A stretch of 64,000 bases of DNA. Origin: Streptomyces roseolilacinus (GTDB taxonomy: Bacteria > Actinomycetota > Actinomycetes > Streptomycetales > Streptomycetaceae). The position numbers and the translations under genes were made by a program. The stretch covers positions 124,001 to 188,000 of the forward strand of contig NZ_BMSV01000001.1 of the NCBI RefSeq assembly GCF_014649335.1, in the 5' to 3' direction. Position 1 is the first letter of the stretch. The number at the start of each line of letters is the position of its first letter. Below are positions 43,059 through 50,540 of the stretch, one piece after another. The notes beneath the pieces were generated by a model that was not told the DNA's origin, ran no database searches, and saw only the letters and a program-made list of their open reading frames with translations.

Positions 43059-44165
43059 CTACGCCGTCGCACCGTCCGCGATCGCGTCCGTGACCTCGGC
43101 GACGCGCTCGGCCTCCTCCTTGGCGAAGCGCTCGGCGTCGAGGCGCTCGGCGATCTCCTCGTCCTGGGCCATCAGCAGGTCGAGGCTGGAGTCGCCCAGG
43201 TCGAAGACGCCCATGTCGAGGTAGGCCTTCTGCAGCCGCTCGCCCCACAGGCCGATGTCCTTGACGCACGGCACGATCCTGCTGAACAGCAGCTTGCGGA
43301 ACAGCTGCAGGAACTCCGACCGCTCCGACATCTCCTCGGCCTCCCGCTTCGGGATGCCGAAGTTCTCCAGCACCTCCACGCCCCGCAGCCGGTCGCGCAT
43401 CAGGTAGCAGCCCTCGATGACGAACTCCTCGCGCTCGCGCAGTTCGGCGTCGGTCAGCTGCCGGTAGTAGTCGCGCAGGGCCATCCGGCCGAACGCCACG
43501 TGCCGGGCCTCGTCCTGCATGACGTACGCGAGGATCTGCTTGGGCAGCGGCTTGTTCGTGGTGTCGCGGATCATGCCGAAGGCGGCGAGGGCCAGGCCCT
43601 CGATGAGGACCTGCATGCCGAGGTAGGGCATGTCCCAGCGGGAGTCGCGGAGGGTGTCGCCGAGCAGCGACCGGAGGTTGTCGTTGATCGGGTAGAGCAT
43701 CCCGATCTTCTCGTGGAGGAAGCGGCCGTAGACCTCGGCGTGCCGGGCCTCGTCCATCGCCTGGGTGGCGGAGTAGAACTTCGCGTCCAGGTCGGGGACG
43801 GCCTCGATGATGCGGGCCGCGCAGACCATGGCGCCCTGCTCGCCGTGGAGGAACTGGCTGAACTGCCAGGACGCGTAGTGGCGGCGCAGGTCGCCCCGGT
43901 CCTTCTCGGTCATCTTCGCCCAGTGGCGGGTGCCGTGGACCGTCATGGCCTCGTCGGGGGTGCCGAGGGGGTCGTACGGGTCGACCTCCAGGTCCCAGTC
44001 GATGCGCCGGGCGCCGTCCCACTGCTTGTCCTTGCCCTTCTGGTAGAGGGCAAGGAGGCGGTCGCGGCCCTCGTCGTACTCCCAGGAGAAGCGGGCGGCT
44101 CCCGAGGCGGGGACCTGCCAGTCCGCGGATCCCGGGTCGTTGGCGTACAGGTCGAGCGTCGACAC
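43059..44165 (-). CDS. R2-like/ferritin-like diiron protein
   Basis: A 368-residue helical protein with the two metal-binding pairs of R2-type diiron oxidases: one glutamate in LHGEQGAMVCA with DEARHAEVYGRFL, and another in EGLALAAFGMI with QDEARHVAFGRMAL. The function could be oxidase, N-oxygenase or redox storage; the exact substrate is unknown. GTG 44165 follows AAGGAG by 8 bases; an upstream extension in frame is unlikely. It is divergent from another diiron gene (AurF-like) by 171 bases, and a TetR gene follows that partner, so the two may be co-regulated. Confidence 0.85.
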   Translation of the reverse strand: MSTLDLYANDPGSADWQVPASGAARFSWEYDEGRDRLLALYQKGKDKQWDGARRIDWDLEVDPYDPLGTPDEAMTVHGTRHWAKMTEKDRGDLRRHYASWQFSQFLHGEQGAMVCAARIIEAVPDLDAKFYSATQAMDEARHAEVYGRFLHEKIGMLYPINDNLRSLLGDTLRDSRWDMPYLGMQVLIEGLALAAFGMIRDTTNKPLPKQILAYVMQDEARHVAFGRMALRDYYRQLTDAELREREEFVIEGCYLMRDRLRGVEVLENFGIPKREAEEMSERSEFLQLFRKLLFSRIVPCVKDIGLWGERLQKAYLDMGVFDLGDSSLDLLMAQDEEIAERLDAERFAKEEAERVAEVTDAIADGATA

Positions 44166-44336
44166 AGGGGGGCTCCTTCGCGTCGTTGCGGGTACGGGAC
44201 CTCCGAGGGGCAGATTCCATCCTGCTAGACGAGGGGTCAACAAGTCGCGCCGAAGGGATTGACGGGCTTACTGACACGCAGTCTCATAAGGGGGCGACCG
44301 CACGACCCCGAAGCCGACTGCGAGGTGGCCGAGACC
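44166..44336. promoter_or_regulatory. Divergent promoter region of the two diiron genes
   Basis: On the minus strand TTGACC, 17 bases, then GAATCT resembles a weak -35/-10 pair. On the plus strand TTGACG at 44259 resembles a -35 box. The region is the natural binding place for the TetR protein encoded at 45468, though no long palindrome stands out. Confidence 0.4.
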
Positions 44337-45272
44337 ATGACGACCGTGTCCGAACCCGATCTGCGCCTGCTGCGCGACGCGCTGGGCCCGCTCCGGGACC
44401 GCGAGCAGGTCGCCGCGCGGCTGCTGGAGTCCTCCGCCAAGCACTCCTTCGACCCCGACACCGAGCTCGACTGGGACGCGCCGTTCGAGGACGGCAAGTG
44501 GTTCTGGCCCCCGGAGCTGGTCTCCCTCTACGACACGCCCCTGTGGCGGAAGATGTCCGAGGAGCAGCGGATGGACCTCGCCCGGCACGAGGCCGCCTCG
44601 CTCGCGTCGCTGGGCATCTGGTTCGAGATCATCCTGATGCAGCTGCTGGTCCGGCACATCTACGACAAGTCGGTGACCAGCAACCACGTCCGGTACGCGC
44701 TCACCGAGATAGCGGACGAGTGCCGCCACTCCATGATGTTCGCCCGGCTCATCGAGAAGGGCGGCGCCCCGGCCTACCCGGTGCCCCGCGTCTACCACAA
44801 CATGGCGCGGGTCCTGAAGACCGTGTCCACCACGCCCGGTTCGTTCGCGGCGACGCTGCTGGGCGAGGAGATCCTCGACTGGATGCAGCGGCTCACCTTC
44901 CCGGACGAGCGCATCCAGACCCTGGTGCGCGGCGTGACCCGCATCCACGTGGTGGAGGAGGCCCGGCACGTCCGCTACGCGCGCGAGGAACTGCGCCGCC
45001 AGATGGTCACGGCGCCGCGCTGGGAGCAGGAGTTCACCCGGCTCAGCTGCGGTGAGGCGGCCCGCGTCTTCTCGGTCTGCTTCGTCAACCCGCGGGTGTA
45101 CGAGAACGTCGGCCTCGACCGCCGCGAGGCCGTCGCCCAGGTGCGGGCGAGCGGCCACCGCAGGGAGGTCATGCAGAGCGGCGCCAAGCGCCTGACGGAC
45201 TTCCTCGACGACATCGGCGTGCTGCGGGGCGCGGGCCGCCGGCTGTGGAAGAGCTCGGGACTGCTGGCCTAG
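44337..45272 (+). CDS. AurF-like diiron oxygenase
   Basis: A 311-residue protein of the p-aminobenzoate N-oxygenase (AurF) family. Metal ligands are in WFEIILMQLLVRH, LTEIADECRHSMMF, GEEILDWMQR and IHVVEEARHVRYAREEL, in the order of the family. AurF oxidises an aryl amine to a nitro group, but relatives vary, so substrate is open. The ATG at 44337 (MTTVSEPDLRLLRD) was preferred to a TTG at 44259, although GAGGTGG is 12 bases away. Its 3' end is followed by a partial repeat of itself (45307-45353). It precedes a TetR gene. Confidence 0.85.
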   Translation: MTTVSEPDLRLLRDALGPLRDREQVAARLLESSAKHSFDPDTELDWDAPFEDGKWFWPPELVSLYDTPLWRKMSEEQRMDLARHEAASLASLGIWFEIILMQLLVRHIYDKSVTSNHVRYALTEIADECRHSMMFARLIEKGGAPAYPVPRVYHNMARVLKTVSTTPGSFAATLLGEEILDWMQRLTFPDERIQTLVRGVTRIHVVEEARHVRYAREELRRQMVTAPRWEQEFTRLSCGEAARVFSVCFVNPRVYENVGLDRREAVAQVRASGHRREVMQSGAKRLTDFLDDIGVLRGAGRRLWKSSGLLA

Positions 45273-45353
45273 GACGCACGGGCCGCCGGCCCGGGGCGCA
45301 CGGGCCGCCGGCCGTGGAGGACCTCGGGACCGCCGGCCCGGGACGCGCGGGCG
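45237..45353. repeat. Duplicated 3' end of the AurF-like gene
   Basis: Bases 45237-45283 (last codons plus stop region) recur with substitutions at 45307-45353: gccggctgtggaagagctcg against gccggccgtggaggacctcg, then cgggac and ggacgc(a/g)cggg. Period about 70 bases. The second copy lies after the stop codon and is not translated in frame. Confidence 0.65.
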
Positions 45354-45467
45354 GTGCGCCCCGGCGGGGTTCCCGGCCCCCATGCGGCCGGCGCCGTCGT
45401 GGCCGGACGTCGCCGGGAGCCGGCCGGGGCACTGATCCCGTACACCCGGCGGGGTTACCCTGCGGAC

Positions 45468-46190
45468 ATGACCAGTGCCGCCACGCCCGCGTACCGCCGG
45501 CTCAGCGTCGAGGAACGGCGGGCCCAGCTCCTGGCCGCCGCGCTGTCGCTGTTCGCCCACCGGGCGCCCGAGGACGTGTCGCCGGACGACGTCGCGGAGG
45601 CGGCGGGGGTGTCCCGGCCGCTGGTGTACCGGTACTTCCCCGGCGGCAAGCAGCAGCTGTACGAGGCCGCGCTGCGCTCCGCCGCCGACCGCCTGGAGCT
45701 GTGCTTCGCCGAGCCGCCCGAGGGCCCGCCCACCGAGCGGCTCACCCGGGTCCTGGACCGGTACCTGGCGTTCGTCGACGAGCACGACGCCGGGTTCGCC
45801 GCCCTGCTCCGGGGCGGCAGCGTCGCGGAGACGTCCCGGACGACGGCGATCGTGGACGAGGTGCGGCGGGCCGCCGCCGAGCAGATCCTCCTCCACCTCG
45901 GCGTACCGGACCCCGGGCCCCGGCTGCGGCTGATGGTGCGCACCTGGATCGCCTCCGTCGAGGCCGCGTCGCTGATCTGGCTCGACGAGGGCAAGTGCCC
46001 GCCCCTCGACGAGCTGCGCGGCTGGCTCGTCGACCACCTCGTCGCCCTGCTGGCCGCCACCGCCGCGACGGACCCGCAGACCGCGCGGGTGGTGGAGGGC
46101 CTGCTGGCGCTGGAGAGGACCGAGGGCCCCGTGGGGACGCTGGCCCGCCGGGTGGTGCCCGTGGTGGGCGGGGCCGCGCACCTGCTGTGA
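45468..46190 (+). CDS. TetR-family transcriptional regulator
   Basis: A 240-residue repressor. The N-terminal helix-turn-helix is clear: [48 protein letters not shown] (residues about 17-66). The C-terminal ligand half includes [24 protein letters not shown] helices. The ATG at 45468 follows a TGCGGAC stretch with a weak ribosome site. It lies downstream of the AurF-like gene in the same direction, separated by 195 bases, so it may control the diiron pair; this is from position only. Confidence 0.88.
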   Translation: MTSAATPAYRRLSVEERRAQLLAAALSLFAHRAPEDVSPDDVAEAAGVSRPLVYRYFPGGKQQLYEAALRSAADRLELCFAEPPEGPPTERLTRVLDRYLAFVDEHDAGFAALLRGGSVAETSRTTAIVDEVRRAAAEQILLHLGVPDPGPRLRLMVRTWIASVEAASLIWLDEGKCPPLDELRGWLVDHLVALLAATAATDPQTARVVEGLLALERTEGPVGTLARRVVPVVGGAAHLL

Positions 46191-46200
46191 GACTGGCGGG

Positions 46201-46497
46201 GTGCGAACCGAGAACACCCCCTTCTCCGGCGGCCCCCTCGACGGCCGCGTCCTGCCCGTGCTGACCGGGCCGACGGGACACCCGCCGAAGTGGTACGAGG
46301 TCCCCGTCCCCGGCGAGGACGGCGGCCCGCCCACGGTCCACGCCTACCGCCGGGTGCCCGCCGGGTACACGAAACGGCTCGGGCTGCAACGCGGCTGGAA
46401 GTACGCGTACGAGCCCGCCGGCCGCGACCGGCGCACCCCCCGGTGGCCCTGGTCGAAGCCGCAGGCCGGCCGGGACGCCCCGGACCGGCCCGCGTAG
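46201..46497 (+). CDS. Conserved hypothetical protein (98 aa)
   Basis: A small cytoplasmic protein beginning with GTG ([20 protein letters not shown]). Strings such as [31 protein letters not shown] and [13 protein letters not shown] are remembered from short actinobacterial hypothetical proteins, so it is probably a real gene. No catalytic or binding motif is recognised. It begins 10 bases after the TetR stop and is likely co-transcribed with it. Confidence 0.72.
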   Translation: MRTENTPFSGGPLDGRVLPVLTGPTGHPPKWYEVPVPGEDGGPPTVHAYRRVPAGYTKRLGLQRGWKYAYEPAGRDRRTPRWPWSKPQAGRDAPDRPA

Positions 46498-46523
46498 CCG
46501 CCCCGGCCCCCGGCCCCGGCGGG

Positions 46524-46565
46524 CCCGTTCCCCCGGACCCGTTCCCCCGGACCCGTTCCCCCGGA
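46524..46565. repeat. 14-bp tandem repeat, three units
   Basis: CCCGTTCCCCCGGA repeated three times without gaps, directly upstream of the NlpC/P60-like gene's promoter region. Confidence 0.8.
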
Positions 46566-46655
46566 CCGGTGACCGGGTTGGGCCGGTTCGCCCATTCGTC
46601 GTTTCCTCCCCTTGTCCGACGACCGATCATCACCCCGTCGACCGGAGGTGGTGGC

Positions 46656-47732
46656 ATGACGTTCCGCAGGGCCGCGGCCGTGTTCGCGCTCGCCTCGTCG
46701 CTGGTGCTCGGCGCCCCCGCGCCGCCGCCCGCGGGTGCCGAGGCCGAGTCCGTGTCCGAGCTGCTCACCCGCCTGCGGCTGCTCTACCGGGACGCCGAGG
46801 CGGCCGGGGAGGCGTACAACGCCGCCGGGGAGGAACTGGCCGCGCAGGCCGCCGAGGTGCGGCGGCTCGGTGGGGACCTGACGCGCACCCGGGACGCGCT
46901 GGCGAGGGCCCGGGACGCGGCCGGACGGCTGGCCCGGGCCCAATACCAGGGCCGCGGCGACCCGTTCCCCGCGCTGCGGCTGCTGTTCTCCGGCGACCCG
47001 GACCACGCCCTGGACCAGGCGCTGGTGCTGCGGCGCCTGGCCCGGGAGCGGGCGGCGACGGTGGCCCTGCTGGAGAGCGGGGAGAAGCGGGCGGACGCGG
47101 TCGCGACGGCGGCGCGCCGGGCGCTGGACCGCGGGCAGACGCTGGCCGCCGCGCGGCAGCGGGCCCGCGACGACGCGCTGGCGAAGCTGCGGGAGGTGGA
47201 GGAGGCCCTGGCCGGGCTGTCGCCCGAGCGGCTCGCGGAGCTGGCCGCGCTGGAACGCGACCGGACGGACCGGGCGCAGCGCGAACTGCTGGACTCCGGG
47301 GCACTGGCCGAGGAGGGCGCCCCCTCCGCCCGGGGCGCCGAGGCCGTCGCGTACGCGGCCGGCCAGCTCGGCAAGCCGTACGCGGCGGGCGCGGCGGGCC
47401 CCGCCGCCTTCGACGACTCGGGGCTGACCGCGCGGGCGTGGGCGGCGGCGGGCCGGCCGCTGCCGCGCACCGGCCCGGAGCAGTGGCGGACGCTGCCGAA
47501 GGTCCCGCTGCGGTCGCTGCGCCCCGGGGACCTGGTGGTGTACTTCCCGGAGGCCACGCACGTGGCGCTGTACGTGGGCGGCGGCCGGGTCGTACACGCG
47601 CCCCGGCCCGGTGCCGCCGTGGCCGTGTCGCCGCTCGCCGCGCTCCCGGTGCTGGGCGCGGTACGGCCCGACGCCGGCGCCCCGCCCCTGGCGGCGTACG
47701 CCCCGCCGGCCCTGGGGGGCGGCGGGGCGTGA
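46656..47732 (+). CDS. Secreted NlpC/P60-like protein lacking the catalytic cysteine
   Basis: A 358-residue secreted protein with signal peptide (RRAAAVFALASSLVLGAPA), a long coiled-coil (about residues 30-215, alanine/arginine/glutamate heptads such as AGEELAAQAAEVRRLGGDL), and a C-terminal NlpC/P60 fold. Active enzymes have a catalytic cysteine in a DCSGL context. Here the sequence is FDDSGLTARAW, so the cysteine is aspartate. The histidine region (THVALYVGGGRVVHAPRPG) is kept. It is therefore probably a pseudoenzyme, perhaps a regulator of wall hydrolases like coiled-coil EnvC/RipC relatives. The ATG follows GGAGGTGGT. Confidence 0.85.
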   Translation: MTFRRAAAVFALASSLVLGAPAPPPAGAEAESVSELLTRLRLLYRDAEAAGEAYNAAGEELAAQAAEVRRLGGDLTRTRDALARARDAAGRLARAQYQGRGDPFPALRLLFSGDPDHALDQALVLRRLARERAATVALLESGEKRADAVATAARRALDRGQTLAAARQRARDDALAKLREVEEALAGLSPERLAELAALERDRTDRAQRELLDSGALAEEGAPSARGAEAVAYAAGQLGKPYAAGAAGPAAFDDSGLTARAWAAAGRPLPRTGPEQWRTLPKVPLRSLRPGDLVVYFPEATHVALYVGGGRVVHAPRPGAAVAVSPLAALPVLGAVRPDAGAPPLAAYAPPALGGGGA

Positions 47733-47735
47733 GGG

Positions 47736-48971
47736 TCACGCCGGGGCGGCGGACTCCAGGAAGGCGGCGGTCTTCTCCGGCTCGTAGAGGAAGTTCTCGA
47801 AGTCGGCCGGGTCGTTGAAGCCGTTCGCGAAGCGGTGGGCGACGGCGGGGAGTTCCTGGCCCGCGCCGATCAGCCGGAGCACGTGCTCCGGCGGGACGCC
47901 CAGCATCGCGTTGGTCCACTTGGTGACGTGCCGGGCGGTCTCCCAGTAGCGGTCGAACGTGGCCTGCATCCACGCCTCGTCGAACGGCCGGTCGCCGTGC
48001 TCGACGATCGACTCGAGGTAGCGGGCGGCGCACTTGGCGGCGGAGTTGGAGCCCTGCCCGGTGACGGGGTCGTTGGCGACGACGACGTCCCCGACGCCCA
48101 GGACGAGGCCGCCGCCGGGGAGGCGCCCGACGGGCTTGCGGACCGTCGGCGCGTACCGGCCGGCGAGGGTGCCGCCCGCGTCGGTCAGCTCGACCTTGGT
48201 GGCGCGGGCGTACTCCCAGGGCGTGAAGCGCTCCATCAGCTCCAGGGTGAGCGCCAGGTGCTCGGCCGGGTCCTTGACGCCCCGGAACACGTCGAGCGGG
48301 CCGCCGGGGAGGCCCTCCCAGAAGAGGATGTCGGCGCGGCCGCCGGTGGTGAGGGTCGGCATCACGAACAGCTCGCCGACGCCCGGGACGAGGTTGCAGC
48401 GGACCGCGTCGAACTCGGGGTGCTCGGGGCGCGGGCCGAGGCCGTGGACGTACGCCACGGCGAGCGCGCGCTGCGGCTCGGTGAACGGGGAGCGGGCGGC
48501 GTCCCGTTCGAACATCGACACCAGCTCGCCCTTGCCGGCGGCGACGAGGACGAGGTCGTACGTGCGGGAGAAGTAGTCCAGGTCGGACACGGCCGCGCCG
48601 TGGATGACGAGCTGGCCGCCGCGCTGGGCGAACGTGTCCATCCAGCCGGCCATCTTCACGCGCTGGTCGACGGACTGGGCGTAGCCGTCGAGCCGGCCCA
48701 CCCAGTCGACGGCGCGGGTGCCGTCGGGGCCGGCGACCGAGACGCCGAGGCCCTCGATGCGCGGGGCCTGCGGCTCCCAGAAGTTGAGGCCGAGGTCCCG
48801 CTCGTGCTGGAGCGCCGTGTGGAACATGCACTGCGTGGACATGACGCGCCCGTAGCGGATCTCGTCGGCCGTACGGTTCGACATCAGGGTGACCTCGTAC
48901 CCCTGTGCCTGGAGACCGAGGGCGAGCTGGAGCCCGGACTGGCCGGCTCCGACGATGAGTATCTTCCGCAT
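47736..48971 (-). CDS. StyA-like FAD monooxygenase (styrene/indole monooxygenase family)
   Basis: A 411-residue single-component-reductase-lacking flavoprotein. The FAD loop is ILIVGAGQSGLQLALGLQ (GxGxxG, residues 5-22), with LVLVAAGKGELV and the late GVGDVVVANDPVTGQGSN, which binds the flavin ribityl chain. The family epoxidises styrene or indole with FADH2 supplied by a separate reductase; none is encoded nearby. The ATG at 48971 lies about 8 bases after AAGGAAAGAGG-like purines. It is transcribed in the same direction as the conservon upstream, whose GTPase gene ends 76 bases away. Conservons often end with a P450 gene; here this flavoprotein occupies that place. Confidence 0.87.
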   Translation of the reverse strand: MRKILIVGAGQSGLQLALGLQAQGYEVTLMSNRTADEIRYGRVMSTQCMFHTALQHERDLGLNFWEPQAPRIEGLGVSVAGPDGTRAVDWVGRLDGYAQSVDQRVKMAGWMDTFAQRGGQLVIHGAAVSDLDYFSRTYDLVLVAAGKGELVSMFERDAARSPFTEPQRALAVAYVHGLGPRPEHPEFDAVRCNLVPGVGELFVMPTLTTGGRADILFWEGLPGGPLDVFRGVKDPAEHLALTLELMERFTPWEYARATKVELTDAGGTLAGRYAPTVRKPVGRLPGGGLVLGVGDVVVANDPVTGQGSNSAAKCAARYLESIVEHGDRPFDEAWMQATFDRYWETARHVTKWTNAMLGVPPEHVLRLIGAGQELPAVAHRFANGFNDPADFENFLYEPEKTAAFLESAAPA

Positions 48972-49046
48972 CGAGAGGGGGCCTCTTTCCTTGTGGTCGG
49001 CCGTGGACGGCGTGGTGGCGGTGACGGACGGGGGCGGGCGGGACCG

Positions 49047-49661
49047 CTAGGCGGGGGTCTTCTCCAGGGCGCGCATGACGAGCGCGAGCAGCGACTCGAC
49101 GACGGTGAATCGTTCCCGCGCGTCCATGATCACGATCGGTACGTCGTCCGGAACGGTCAGCGCGTCGCGCACGTCCTCCACCTCGAACCGCTGCGTGCCC
49201 TCGAAGTGGTTGACGGCCACCACGTAGGGCAGGCCGCAGCTCTCGAAGTAGTCGAGCGCGGCGAAGCAGTCGGTGAGCCGCCTCGTGTCGGCCATGACGA
49301 CGGCGCCGATCGCGCCCCGCACCAGGTCGTCCCACATGAACCAGAAGCGCTGCTGGCCCGGGGTGCCGAAGAGGTACAGGACGAGGTCGTCGTCGAGGGT
49401 GACCCGCCCGAAGTCCATCGCCACGGTGGTGGTGATCTTGTCGGGCGTGGCGGTGAGGTCGTCGGTGTCCGCGCTGGCCTGGGTCATCAGGGCCTCGGTG
49501 CGCAGCGGGGTGATCTCGGAGACCGACCCGACGAACGTGGTCTTGCCGACGCCGAAACCGCCCGCGACGACGACCTTCGTCGCGATCGGGGCCCGTTCCG
49601 GGTCGAGCTGCCAGGGTGCCGGTACCTCCTCGTCCGGCAGGTCAGAGACGGCGAAGTCCAC
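49047..49661 (-). CDS. cvnD: Conservon GTP-binding protein (CvnD-like)
   Basis: A 204-residue small GTPase. The P loop is VAGGFGVGKTTFVGS, the G3-like region is LYLFGTPGQQRFWFMW (DxxG replaced by TPGQ, normal for CvnD), and the base-specificity loop is VNHFEGTQ in place of NKxD. In conservons the GTPase works with the roadblock protein and kinase as a membrane-linked, G-protein-like switch. GTG 49661 overlaps the DUF742 gene by 20 bases, which supports coupled translation. Confidence 0.9.
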   Translation of the reverse strand: MDFAVSDLPDEEVPAPWQLDPERAPIATKVVVAGGFGVGKTTFVGSVSEITPLRTEALMTQASADTDDLTATPDKITTTVAMDFGRVTLDDDLVLYLFGTPGQQRFWFMWDDLVRGAIGAVVMADTRRLTDCFAALDYFESCGLPYVVAVNHFEGTQRFEVEDVRDALTVPDDVPIVIMDARERFTVVESLLALVMRALEKTPA

Positions 49662-50034
49662 TCAGCACCCTTTCCAGCAGTGCGCGGTCGGGGTGACCGG
49701 AGCCGTGCCCGGTCCCGTACACACGGAGCTTTCCCTGGTCGGCCAGGTCGCTGATCAGCACCCGTACGACCCCCAGCGGCATCCGCAGCAGCGCGGAGAC
49801 CTCGGCGACCGTCCGCATCCGGCGGCACACCTGGACGATGGCCCGCATCTCCGGCATGAGCCGCCCGCCGGGCCTGGCGGGCCGTCCCTCCGGCGCGTCG
49901 GGCGCGGCGACGAACGTCTCGACCAGCAGGACGTGCCCGAAACGGGTCCGTCCGCCGGTCAGCGAGTACGGGCGGACGCGGGCGGGCCTGCGGCCCTCGC
50001 CGCGCACGGGCAGCTTGGCGGTCAGTGCCGTCAT
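49642..50034 (-). CDS. cvnC: Conservon DUF742 protein (CvnC-like)
   Basis: A 130-residue protein with the DUF742 outline: VRPYSLTGGRTRFGHVLLVETFV, then a winged-helix-like part (CRRMRTVAEVSALLRMPLGV, VRVLISDLADQGKLRVYG). It is the third conservon component; CvnC proteins are thought to bridge the roadblock protein and GTPase. It overlaps the roadblock gene stop by 4 bases at its start and the GTPase start at its end. Confidence 0.9.
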   Translation of the reverse strand: MTALTAKLPVRGEGRRPARVRPYSLTGGRTRFGHVLLVETFVAAPDAPEGRPARPGGRLMPEMRAIVQVCRRMRTVAEVSALLRMPLGVVRVLISDLADQGKLRVYGTGHGSGHPDRALLERVLSGLRRL

Positions 50035-50540
50035 CGGCCGTCCTCCATCGTCCTGCGCAGCTCGCTGCGGAGTTCGGGGGTGAGCACGTGCCCGGCGCGG
50101 CCCACGAAGAGGGCCATGTGGTACGCGACGACGCTCATGTCGCAGTCGGGCGCGGCGTGCACCCCGAGGAGGGAGCCGTCGCTGATCGACATGACGAAGA
50201 CGCTGCCCTCCTCCATGGCGACCATCGTCTGTTTGACGGAGCCGCCGTCCATGAGGCGGGCGGCGCCCACCGTCAGGCTGGCGATGCCGGAGACGATGGT
50301 GGCGAGGTCGGCGCTGGAGCCCCGGGGGCTGCGCGGCCGGGCCGGGCGGCCGGCGGTGTCATCGCCGGTGCCCGCGTTCGCCGCGTCGGGGTCGGACGAC
50401 AGCAGGAGCAGGCCGTCCGACGAGACCACGGCGACCGACCGGACGCCAGGCACCTCCTCCACGAGATTGCCCAGCAGCCAGTGCAGGTTGCGTGCCTCGC
50501 TGCTCAGTCCTTGGGTGCCGCTGTCGGTCGTCGGACTCAA
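50031..50540 (-). CDS. cvnB: Conservon roadblock/LC7 protein (CvnB-like)
   Basis: A 169-residue protein with the roadblock/LC7 fold: ARNLHWLLGNLVEEVPGVRSVAVVSSDGLLLL, then ATIVSGIASLTVGAARLMDG and FVMSISDGSLLGVHAAPDCDM. These proteins dimerise and regulate the partner GTPase. The start is a TTG that overlaps the kinase stop (TTGA). An insert of about 25 residues (AANAGTGDDTAGRPARPRSP) lengthens the fold compared with usual CvnB proteins. Confidence 0.88.
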   Translation of the reverse strand: MSPTTDSGTQGLSSEARNLHWLLGNLVEEVPGVRSVAVVSSDGLLLLSSDPDAANAGTGDDTAGRPARPRSPRGSSADLATIVSGIASLTVGAARLMDGGSVKQTMVAMEEGSVFVMSISDGSLLGVHAAPDCDMSVVAYHMALFVGRAGHVLTPELRSELRRTMEDGR

